Source: JAVVPL01 sp036655775 (lineage in GTDB: Bacteria > Bacteroidota > Bacteroidia > Bacteroidales > P3). Taken from it: a stretch of DNA of 5,064 nucleotides. The notes beneath the pieces were generated by a model. It saw nothing but the letters and a program-made list of their open reading frames with translations. It did no database searches and was not told where the DNA came from. The position numbers and the translations under genes were made by a program. The stretch spans positions 1 to 5,064 of the forward strand of contig JAVVPL010000106.1 in NCBI GenBank assembly GCA_036655775.1, in the 5' to 3' direction. Shown piece after piece: positions 1-5,064 of this stretch (positions are counted from its first letter, which is position 1; the number at the start of each line of letters is the position of its first letter).

Positions 1-141
1 TGCAAGACGAGCATTTATGTATTTTCTAATTTTGTCATCTTCGACGAGTTTGGCGGCGAATTTACGACCTCCGAACCAATTAGAATCCCATCCTCTAACG
101 ATGCCTAATCTATTACCTATAGGGTTAGTTTTTTGTCCCAT
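1..141 (-). CDS. rpsC: 30S ribosomal protein S3, N-terminal part (3' end outside window)
   Basis: Only the first 47 codons are visible, and the frame runs open through the left edge of the window. The protein begins MGQKTNPIGNRLGI, followed by RGWDSNWFGGRKFA, which is the standard opening of bacterial S3; the GWDSNWF form is typical of Bacteroidota. S3 sits on the solvent side of the 30S head and, with S4 and S5, shapes the mRNA entry channel. The KH RNA-binding domain and C-terminal domain lie beyond the window. The ATG start (139-141) is 12 bases after the rplV stop and is preceded by ATTAGATAA, with no Shine-Dalgarno sequence. The order rplV-rpsC is that of the S10 operon. The identity is secure; completeness of the gene cannot be judged here. 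Confidence 0.96.
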   Translation of the reverse strand, partial: MGQKTNPIGNRLGIVRGWDSNWFGGRKFAAKLVEDDKIRKYINARLA

Positions 142-153
142 TTATCTAATGAA

Positions 154-594
154 TTAATTTTCTGATTTCGTTTGTTCAACTTCTTTTACTTGCTCTTTTG
201 CAACACGGTTACCTAAAAACAGTGTGATGTGATTGGAGCGTTTTCTTATACGGTAACCTCTACCTTGTGGGGCTGGACGCATTCTTTTCAATTGTGCTCC
301 GCCATCAACAAAAATTTCTTTTACGTATAATTTCGCATCTTCCATACGCACACCTTCGTTTTTACTTTGCCAGTTGGCAATAGCTGAACGTAACAATTTG
401 TGTACTTTAGGCGCAGCTTCACGGTGACTAAATTGCAAAATATTTAGTGCTTTCTCTACATCAACACCGCGAATTAAATCGCAAGTTAGTCTCGTTTTAC
501 GAGGTGATGTAGGGTTTTCATTTAGTTTTGCAACATAGAGCGTCTTTTTTTGCTCTTTTATTTTTTCTGCTCGAATATGTTTTCTCGATCCCAT
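154..594 (-). CDS. rplV: 50S ribosomal protein L22
   Basis: L22 binds all domains of 23S rRNA and sends a long beta-hairpin into the wall of the peptide exit tunnel. The 146-residue product has the family core from about residue 20, with SPRKTRLTCDLIRG at about 30-43, LLRSAIANW at about 67-75 and FVDGGAQLKRMRPAPQGRGYRIRKRSNHITL at about 95-125. The last of these is the tunnel hairpin and is intact. E. coli L22 has 110 residues. The extra length here is a basic N-terminal extension of about 18 residues (MGSRKHIRAEKIKEQKK) and a charged C-terminal tail of about 17 residues after the HITLFLG strand. N-terminal extension is normal for Bacteroidota L22, so the ATG at 592-594 is kept as the start. 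That start has only TGAGAA in front of it, with no Shine-Dalgarno site. The gene lies 23 bases after rpsS and 12 before rpsC. Confidence 0.97.
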   Translation of the reverse strand: MGSRKHIRAEKIKEQKKTLYVAKLNENPTSPRKTRLTCDLIRGVDVEKALNILQFSHREAAPKVHKLLRSAIANWQSKNEGVRMEDAKLYVKEIFVDGGAQLKRMRPAPQGRGYRIRKRSNHITLFLGNRVAKEQVKEVEQTKSEN

Positions 595-617
595 TTCTCA
601 GTGATTATTTACAATGA

Positions 618-896
618 TTACCTTTTTCCTTTGTCTTTGTTTCCCGCATGTCCACGGAATATACGGGTAGGTGCAAATTCACCTAACTTGTGTCCTACCA
701 TATTCTCGGTAACATAGACCGGAATAAATTTATTTCCATTATGTACAGCAATGGTTTGTCCCACAAAGTCAGGCGAAATCATAGAGGCTCTTGACCATGT
801 TTTGATGGTAAGCTTTTTACTGCTTTCCACTGCTGCAAGAACTTTCTTTTCTAGCTTGAAATGAATATATGGTCCTTTTTTTAACGAACGGCTCAT
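618..896 (-). CDS. rpsS: 30S ribosomal protein S19
   Basis: S19 is a small 30S head protein that pairs with S13 and contacts the A-site finger and tRNA region. The 92-residue product has the usual family length and carries the full set of signatures: MSRSLKKGPY at the N-terminus, KTWSRASMI at about 32-40, FVGQTIAVHNGNKFIPVYVT at about 44-63, and MVGHKLGEFAPTRIFRGH at about 66-83, with a short basic tail (NKDKGKR). The ATG at 894-896 is the only sensible start because the conserved SRSLKKGPY follows directly. Upstream is an A/T run (AAAAAATTAAGTTT) and no Shine-Dalgarno site. The gene is 19 bases downstream of rplB and 23 upstream of rplV, the standard S10-operon position. Nothing is missing or unusual in the protein. 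Confidence 0.98.
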   Translation of the reverse strand: MSRSLKKGPYIHFKLEKKVLAAVESSKKLTIKTWSRASMISPDFVGQTIAVHNGNKFIPVYVTENMVGHKLGEFAPTRIFRGHAGNKDKGKR

Positions 897-915
897 AAAC
901 TTAATTTTTTAAACG

Positions 916-1740
916 TTATTTCTTCCTTCTTTCTATGATAAACTGGTTCGAAGTGTTCTTCTTACTACGAGTTTTGTAACCCTTAGCTGGAATACCCTTT
1001 CTTGAGCGAGGATGACCACCAGTGGCACGTCCTTCACCACCACCCATTGGGTGATCGACGGGATTCATTACAACACCTCTCACACGTGGACGACGTCCTA
1101 ACCAGCGACTATGTCCAGCCTTACCTGAGATCTCTAAACTATGGTCTGCATTAGATGCCACTCCAATAGTCGCTTTACATGTTTGTAAAACTTTACGAGT
1201 TTCTCCTGAAGGTAATTTTATAATTGCATATTTGTCTTCACGAGACATAAGCTGCGCATACGCTCCTGCGCTACGCACTAATTTTGCACCTTGTCCTGGG
1301 CGAAGTTCAATATTATGTATAAGCGTTCCAAAAGGAATTTCGCTCATGTATAATGAATTTCCAACTTCTGGCGTTGCGCCTAGACCACACTCTATTTTTT
1401 GATCTACTTTCAATCCTTGAGGTGCTAAAATATATCTTTTTTCGCCATCTGCATACACTAAAAGTGCAATACGAGCTGTACGATTGGGATCATATTCTAT
1501 AGTTTTAACCACTGCGGGAATATTGTCTTTCTCCCTTTTAAAGTCAATGATTCGATACATTTGTTTGTGTCCGCCACCAATGTATCGCATAGTCATTTTT
1601 CCTTGATTATTACGTCCGCCCGAATTGCGTTTGGATAATAATAAACTTTTCTCTGGTGTAGCAGTTGTTATCTCTGCAAATGTGTTCGCGGTTTTGAAAC
1701 GCTGACCAGGTGTTGTGGGTTTTAATTTTCTTAATGCCAT
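916..1740 (-). CDS. rplB: 50S ribosomal protein L2
   Basis: L2 is one of the most conserved large-subunit proteins. It is needed for subunit association and supports the peptidyl-transferase region of 23S rRNA. The 274-residue product matches the E. coli length (273) nearly without gaps. The N-terminal OB-fold RNA-binding domain spans about residues 42-118 (SGGRNNQGKMT, RYIGGGHKQMYRIIDFKR, EYDPNRTARIALL, RYILAPQGL). The SH3-like C-terminal domain spans about 124-250 (NIELRPGQGAKLVRSAGAYAQL, AGHSRWLGRRPRVRG). The conserved motif NPVDHPMGGGEGR at 226-238 retains the invariant histidine (His230 here, His229 in E. coli numbering without Met). The second histidine of the E. coli motif (DHPHGG) is Met here, which as I recall is usual for Bacteroidota. 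The end IIERRKK is also phylum-typical. The ATG at 1738-1740 is only 5 bases after the rplW stop, which suggests coupled translation. Confidence 0.98.
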   Translation of the reverse strand: MALRKLKPTTPGQRFKTANTFAEITTATPEKSLLLSKRNSGGRNNQGKMTMRYIGGGHKQMYRIIDFKREKDNIPAVVKTIEYDPNRTARIALLVYADGEKRYILAPQGLKVDQKIECGLGATPEVGNSLYMSEIPFGTLIHNIELRPGQGAKLVRSAGAYAQLMSREDKYAIIKLPSGETRKVLQTCKATIGVASNADHSLEISGKAGHSRWLGRRPRVRGVVMNPVDHPMGGGEGRATGGHPRSRKGIPAKGYKTRSKKNTSNQFIIERRKK

Positions 1741-1745
1741 TGTTC

Positions 1746-2036
1746 TTAAATATTGCTATAAAAATCAATCGTATCTCCTTCTGCCAAAGTAACCATCGCT
1801 TTTTTAATTGCGTTCGTACGCCCTTTGATAAATCCAGCTTTTGTATAGCGGGATTTGGTTTTACCAGCATAGCTGATTGTATTGACGTCAATAACTTTGA
1901 CACTATACAATTCTTCTATTGCTTTTTTGATTTCGATTTTATTTGCCTTTTTGTCAACTACAAAACCAACTCGATTTAGTTTATCACTAATTTTAGTTAG
2001 TTTCTCTGTGACTATGGGTTTAATTATTGTGCTCAT
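1746..2036 (-). CDS. rplW: 50S ribosomal protein L23
   Basis: L23 sits at the rim of the peptide exit tunnel and is the docking site for trigger factor and the signal recognition particle. The 96-residue product shows the family pattern: IIKPIVTEK at residues 4-12, KIEIKKAIEELYSVKVIDVNT at about 33-53, the basic loop GKTKSRYTKAG at about 58-68 and IKKAMVTLAEGDTIDFYSN near the C-terminus. Glu11 in VTEK aligns with E. coli Glu18, the residue known to be needed for trigger factor binding. The FYSNI ending is characteristic of Bacteroidales-like L23. The start is ATG at 2034-2036, preceded by AAAAAGAACGAG. A GAGG lies about 22 bases upstream of the start, too far to act as a Shine-Dalgarno site. 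The gene follows rplD by 26 bases and precedes rplB by 5. Confidence 0.97.
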   Translation of the reverse strand: MSTIIKPIVTEKLTKISDKLNRVGFVVDKKANKIEIKKAIEELYSVKVIDVNTISYAGKTKSRYTKAGFIKGRTNAIKKAMVTLAEGDTIDFYSNI

Positions 2037-2062
2037 CTCGTTCTTTTTAAGCTAGTTACCTC

Positions 2063-2695
2063 TTAATATTGGCTATATGTTTTGTCTAATTCTTTAATTG
2101 AACTCTCTAAAAATAATACGTTATTTGCATTCATAATATCGTAAGTATTTAGATCCGATACATTTACAACTTTTATGCGTTGTAAATTACGGGAGGACAA
2201 AGATACGAATTTATTTGGTTCTAACAGCACTAAAAGTGATTTTTTTTCAGATATTTTTAAATTTTGTAGAATTTCGACCATTTTTTTTGTTTGTGGAGCC
2301 TCAAAATTGAAGTCTTCAACAACCATAATGCCTTGTTCTTGAACTTTATAAGCCATAGCTGATAAACGAGCTAGACGTTTAAGTTTTTTATTTAATTTAA
2401 AGCGGTAATCACGAGGTTTTGGACCAAAAGCACGACCTCCACCTACTAAAAGAGGTGAATTTATATCTCCAATACGTGCTCCACCGCCTCCTTTTTGCTT
2501 TCTTAGTTTGCGAGTACTACCCGAAACTTCTGATCTTTCTTTTGATTTACTCGTACCTTGACGTTGATTTGCTAAATATTGTTTTACATCTAAATAAATA
2601 GCGTGATCGTTGGGTTCTATTCCGAAAATAGTATCATTGATACTTGCTTTTCGATCGGTTGCTTGACCGGCAATGTTATATACTGTTAGCTCCAT
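2063..2695 (-). CDS. rplD: 50S ribosomal protein L4
   Basis: L4 is an early-assembly large-subunit protein whose extended loop forms part of the exit-tunnel constriction with L22. In gammaproteobacteria it also represses the S10 operon. The 210-residue product has the bacterial L4 layout: an N-terminal strand region with FGIEPNDHAIYLDVKQYLANQRQG (about 24-47), the long basic loop with RSEVSGSTRKLRKQKGGGGARIGDINSP (about 54-81), GGGRAFGPKPRDY (about 85-97), and the globular remainder with VVEDFNFEAPQTK (about 125-137) and a final helical segment. Lys68 in RKQKG aligns with E. coli Lys63, a known macrolide-resistance site. The E. coli GTGR next to it is GGGG here. The ATG at 2693-2695 lies inside the end of rplC, giving a 10-base overlap, with GTAGAGAG directly in front. 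The start is supported by the family-typical MELTVYN. Confidence 0.97.
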   Translation of the reverse strand: MELTVYNIAGQATDRKASINDTIFGIEPNDHAIYLDVKQYLANQRQGTSKSKERSEVSGSTRKLRKQKGGGGARIGDINSPLLVGGGRAFGPKPRDYRFKLNKKLKRLARLSAMAYKVQEQGIMVVEDFNFEAPQTKKMVEILQNLKISEKKSLLVLLEPNKFVSLSSRNLQRIKVVNVSDLNTYDIMNANNVLFLESSIKELDKTYSQY

Positions 2696-3315
2696 CTCTC
2701 TACTTTTAAATATGATCCTTTAGGACCTGGAACAGATCCTTTTACTATGATAATGTTCTTTTCAGGGAAGAGTTTAACCACTTCAAGATTGATTGCTTTA
2801 CGTCTTTCTCCTCCTGTGCGTCCCGCCATGCGAAGTCCTTTGAATACGCGAGAAGGATAAGAAGAGGCTCCTACTGAACCAGGAGCTCTAAGACGGTTGT
2901 GTTGACCGTGAGTACTTTGTCCAACACCTCCGAAACCGTGACGTTTGACTACCCCTTGAAAACCTTTACCTTTGGTATAACCAGCAACGTCAATGTATTC
3001 GCCTTCAACAAAAATATCAACATTCAAGATGTCACCGAAAGTTTTTCTATGTCCCTCTTCGAAACGTGTGAATTCCATGACTACTTGCTTTGGCGTGGTA
3101 CTTGCTTTCGCAAAGTGCCCTTTCAATGCTTTAGGAGTGTGTTTTTCTTTACGCTCTCCATAAGCCAATTGAATAGCTTCGTAGCCATCCTTGTCTTTTG
3201 TTTTTACTTGTGTTACTACACAAGGACCAGCTTGGATAACAGTGCATGGTACATTTTTACCAGAGGCATCCCAAATACTAGTCATTCCGATTTTTTTTCC
3301 TATTAATCCGGACAT
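2686..3315 (-). CDS. rplC: 50S ribosomal protein L3
   Basis: L3 is an assembly-initiating protein of the large subunit, and its long loop reaches close to the peptidyl-transferase centre. The 209-residue product equals the E. coli length. It begins MSGLIGKKIGMT and continues with GPCVVTQVKTKDKDGYEAIQL (about 30-50), GHFAKA (about 66-71), the central TKGKGFQGVVKRHGFGG (about 114-130) and the extended loop THGQHNRLRAPGSVGASSYPSRVFKGLRMAGR (about 135-166). The E. coli loop tip PGSIGQNQTPG reads PGSVGASSYPS here, so Gln150, the residue methylated by PrmB in E. coli, is replaced by serine (Ser152). This loop form is typical of Bacteroidota as I remember it. The start is ATG at 3313-3315, with AAAACAAGTATAAATA in front and no Shine-Dalgarno site. 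The stop codon lies inside the start of rplD. Confidence 0.98.
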   Translation of the reverse strand: MSGLIGKKIGMTSIWDASGKNVPCTVIQAGPCVVTQVKTKDKDGYEAIQLAYGERKEKHTPKALKGHFAKASTTPKQVVMEFTRFEEGHRKTFGDILNVDIFVEGEYIDVAGYTKGKGFQGVVKRHGFGGVGQSTHGQHNRLRAPGSVGASSYPSRVFKGLRMAGRTGGERRKAINLEVVKLFPEKNIIIVKGSVPGPKGSYLKVERWS

Positions 3316-3370
3316 TATTTATACTTGTTTTAAGTTAATTTTAATTTTATAGTCTAGGTAGATATTTCTA
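3316..3370 (-). other. rpsJ-rplC intergenic gap, very AT-rich
   Basis: This 55-base gap is the longest non-coding stretch in the window. It is strongly AT-rich. Just after the rpsJ stop it holds two overlapping short inverted repeats (TAGA-AATA-TCTA and TCTA-CC-TAGA), each with only 4-base arms, so any hairpin would be weak. It has no T-run after a GC-rich stem, so it does not look like a terminator. I find no clear Bacteroidota promoter (TTTG near -33 with TAnnTTTG near -7). It most likely acts as an A-rich translation initiation region for rplC, with AAAACAAGTATAAATA directly before the ATG. Confidence 0.35.
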
Positions 3371-3676
3371 TCAGACTTTGATTTCTACTTCAACTCCACT
3401 AGGTAACTCTAATTTCATTAATGCATCAATGGTTTTAGAGTTGCTGCTGTAAATATCCAACAATCTTTTGTATGCAGAAAGTTCAAATTGTTCGCGCGCT
3501 TTTTTGTTCACGAAGGTTGAACGGTTTACAGTGAAGATTTGTTTGTTGGTTGGGAGTGGGATAGGACCACTAATAACAGCCCCAGTCAACTTGACTGTTT
3601 TTACGATTTTTTCAGCAGATTTATCCACTAAATTGTAATCGTAGGATTTGAGTTTAATTCTGATTCTTTGACTCAC
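3371..3676 (-). CDS. rpsJ: 30S ribosomal protein S10 (NusE), GTG start
   Basis: S10 is a 30S head protein and, as NusE, also takes part in transcription antitermination with NusB and couples to NusG. The product is recognisable throughout: SQRIRIKLKSYDYNLVDKSAEKIV at the N-terminus, GAVISGPIPLPTNKQIFTVNRS in the loop and central strands, then REQFELSAYKRLLDIY and a final LMKLELPSGVEVEIKV. The frame could begin at a TTG at 3683-3685 (giving MKTVSQRI, 104 residues). I chose the GTG at 3674-3676 because it gives M-SQRIRIKLKSYD and 101 residues, the usual form and length of S10 in Bacteroidota. No ATG is available in this frame near the N-terminus. Neither start has a Shine-Dalgarno site; AAAATTTGAAAACC precedes the GTG. 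The gene is 25 bases after fusA and 55 before rplC, and ends in TGA. Confidence 0.95.
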   Translation of the reverse strand: MSQRIRIKLKSYDYNLVDKSAEKIVKTVKLTGAVISGPIPLPTNKQIFTVNRSTFVNKKAREQFELSAYKRLLDIYSSNSKTIDALMKLELPSGVEVEIKV

Positions 3677-3701
3677 GGTTTTCAAATTTTATTATAAAGA
3701 A

Positions 3702-5064
3702 CTATTTGTTTACTGATTTGATTACTTCTTCACGAACAGAAGCGGGTGCTTCGGCATGGTGAGAATACTCCATGGTAGAACTTGCACGACCTGAAGATAA
3801 GGTACGCAAAGCGGTGACATAACCGAACATTTCAGCCAAAGGTACTTTGGCACGAATGGCTTGTCCTCCTAATTTTCCTGTAATACCTTCCATCATACCA
3901 CGACGACGATTTAAGTCACCAGAAACATCTCCAACGTAATCGTCAGGTGTTTCAATTTCGACAGACATGATAGGTTCAAGTAATATTGAATTTGCTTTAC
4001 GACAAGATTCACGGAAAGCTATTTTAGCGCAAATTTCAAAAGAAAGTGCATCGGAGTCAACAGGGTGGAAAGAACCATCAAGAAGACGAACTTTAAGACT
4101 TTCTAAAGGAAATCCTGCTAAAACACCATTGGTTAAAGACGCTTTAAATCCTTTTTCGATAGAAGGAATAAATTCTTTAGGAATATTACCACCTTTTACT
4201 TCATTGATAAATTGAAGACCTTTGAAGCCTTCATCTGCAGGAGATACTTCAAATACGATATCTGCAAATTTACCTCTACCACCAGATTGTTTTTTGTACA
4301 CTTCACGATGTTGAACTTTGGCTGTGATCGCTTCTTTGTAAGCTACTTGTGGACGACCTTGATTACATTCGACTTTAAACTCTCTTTTTAAACGATCCAA
4401 AAGTACGTCAAGGTGAAGTTCACCCATTCCACTAATGATAGTTTGTCCAGAGGTTTCATCACTTTTAACAGTGAAGGTAGGATCTTCCTCTGCAAGTTTA
4501 ATTAAACCTGTAGTTAATTTATCTACATCGGCTTGAGATACGGGTTCCACTGAAACACTAATAACAGGATCAGGGAAACTCATTGATTCAAGAACAATAG
4601 GATTTTTTTCATCACAAAGCGTATGCCCTGTTTTTATTTCTTTAAAACCTACGGCTGCTCCAATATCGCCAGCTTCTATTTTATCTAATGGATTTTGTTT
4701 ATTTGCGTGCATTTGAAGAATACGAGAAATACGTTCTTTTTTTCCAGTAACGGAATTTAGAACATACGATCCAGCATCTAAACTACCAGAATATACACGG
4801 AAGAAACAAATACGACCCACAAAAGGATCGGTAGCAATTTTGAATGCTAATGCACAAAATGGCGCATTTACATCTACGTGACGAACTTCTTCTTTATCGG
4901 TATCAGGATTGATCCCAACGATAGATTCAACATCTAAGGGACTTGGTAAGTAACGAATTACTGCATCTATTAATGATTGAACACCTTTGTTTTTGAAGGC
5001 CGATCCACAAAGTACAGGAGTGATACGCATTTCAAGAGTAGCTTTACGTACGGCTGCAATGATT
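3702..5064 (-). CDS. fusA: Elongation factor G, C-terminal two thirds (5' end outside window)
   Basis: EF-G drives tRNA-mRNA translocation and, with RRF, ribosome recycling. The frame is open from the right edge, and 453 residues are visible of a protein that is about 700 residues in the family. The missing part is most of the GTPase domain (P-loop and switch regions). Visible fragment, numbered from the edge: G5 motif CGSAFKNKGVQ at about 19-29; domain II with ATDPFVGRICFFRVYSG and QMHANK; domain III with EEDPTFTV and GMGELHLDVLLDRLKREF; domain IV with KQSGGRGKFADI and the tip loop DGSFHPVDSD, whose His333 matches the conserved tip histidine; domain V with LLEPIMSVEIETP, GDLNRRRGMMEG and PLAEMFGYVTALRTLSSGRAS. 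The ATG at 5028-5030 is internal, not the start, because RKATLE continues upstream in frame. Placement beside rpsJ suggests the main EF-G rather than a paralogue, but its GTPase motifs cannot be checked here. Confidence 0.97.
   Translation of the reverse strand, partial: IIAAVRKATLEMRITPVLCGSAFKNKGVQSLIDAVIRYLPSPLDVESIVGINPDTDKEEVRHVDVNAPFCALAFKIATDPFVGRICFFRVYSGSLDAGSYVLNSVTGKKERISRILQMHANKQNPLDKIEAGDIGAAVGFKEIKTGHTLCDEKNPIVLESMSFPDPVISVSVEPVSQADVDKLTTGLIKLAEEDPTFTVKSDETSGQTIISGMGELHLDVLLDRLKREFKVECNQGRPQVAYKEAITAKVQHREVYKKQSGGRGKFADIVFEVSPADEGFKGLQFINEVKGGNIPKEFIPSIEKGFKASLTNGVLAGFPLESLKVRLLDGSFHPVDSDALSFEICAKIAFRESCRKANSILLEPIMSVEIETPDDYVGDVSGDLNRRRGMMEGITGKLGGQAIRAKVPLAEMFGYVTALRTLSSGRASSTMEYSHHAEAPASVREEVIKSVNK

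Noticed and set aside
1046..1066. Met in place of the second His in the L2 motif DHPHGGGEGR, considered as a loss of function
   Set aside because: The invariant histidine (His230) is retained, and the DHPMGGGEGR form is, as I recall, usual in Bacteroidota.
1610..1903. Minus-strand open frame of 97 codons across the rplB-rplW junction
   Set aside because: It is a shifted reading of the ends of two certain ribosomal genes, has no family resemblance, and would overlap both almost completely.
1710..1979. Plus-strand open frame of 89 codons opposite rplW and the start of rplB
   Set aside because: It lies antisense to conserved genes, is very rich in Phe/Ile/Asn as expected from the reverse of Lys-rich codons, and shows no recognisable domain.
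2419..2601. Plus-strand open frame of 60 codons opposite rplD
   Set aside because: It is a leucine-rich stretch arising from the reverse of Lys/Gly/Arg codons in the L4 loop. The hydrophobic look is not evidence of a membrane peptide.
2899..3306. Plus-strand open frame of 135 codons opposite rplC
   Set aside because: It is contained within the antisense of L3, with a Ser/Thr/Phe-rich composition that mirrors L3 codons and no motif. The length is a by-product of L3 codon use.
3677..3720. Possible Bacteroidota promoter before rpsJ (AAAATTTG resembling TAnnTTTG)
   Set aside because: The element misses the leading T, would place the start of transcription at or beyond the rpsJ start codon, and I see no TTTG at the -33 spacing.
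3967..4215. Plus-strand open frame of 82 codons opposite fusA
   Set aside because: It is antisense to EF-G domain IV and the adjoining part of domain V, with no independent start signal or similarity that I recognise.
5028..5030. ATG as the start of fusA
   Set aside because: In-frame EF-G sequence (RKATLE) continues upstream to the window edge, and the fragment lacks the G domain, so this ATG is an internal methionine of a gene cut by the window.

Overview
The whole window is one tightly packed stretch of ribosomal and translation-factor genes, all on the minus strand. In transcription order (right to left) they are fusA (EF-G, 5' end outside the window), rpsJ (S10), rplC (L3), rplD (L4), rplW (L23), rplB (L2), rpsS (S19), rplV (L22) and rpsC (S3, 3' end outside the window). 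This is the start of the classic S10 operon with fusA directly in front. No gene-free stretch exceeds about 55 bases. I see no tRNA, rRNA, mobile element, CRISPR array or plus-strand gene.

The proteins point to the phylum Bacteroidota, and probably to Bacteroidales or a close relative. The grounds, from memory of the families, are: L3 with THGQHNRLRAPGS and GASSYPSRVFKG; L2 with NPVDHPMGGGEGR and an IIERRKK end; L4 with QKGGGGAR followed by GDINSP; L23 ending IDFYSNI; S10 beginning SQRIRIKLKSYD; and an L22 with an N-terminal extension. None of the visible starts has a recognisable Shine-Dalgarno sequence. The start regions are A-rich instead, which fits this phylum. The DNA is AT-rich. Genus and species cannot be decided from this window.

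Spacing between neighbours is 25 bases (fusA-rpsJ), 55 (rpsJ-rplC), a 10-base overlap (rplC-rplD), 26 (rplD-rplW), 5 (rplW-rplB), 19 (rplB-rpsS), 23 (rpsS-rplV) and 12 (rplV-rpsC). This indicates one transcript carrying an elongation factor, two small-subunit head proteins plus part of a third, and five large-subunit proteins. Three of these (L4, L22, L23) line or edge the peptide exit tunnel, and two (L2, L3) support the peptidyl-transferase centre.

The region is conserved housekeeping DNA, and I did not find a new biological system. The most useful points are an annotation one (rpsJ most likely starts at a GTG at 3676, not at an upstream TTG) and several lineage traits: fusA abutting rpsJ with no room for an S10-type leader, absence of Shine-Dalgarno sites, an L3 without the PrmB target glutamine, and a glycine-rich L4 tunnel loop.
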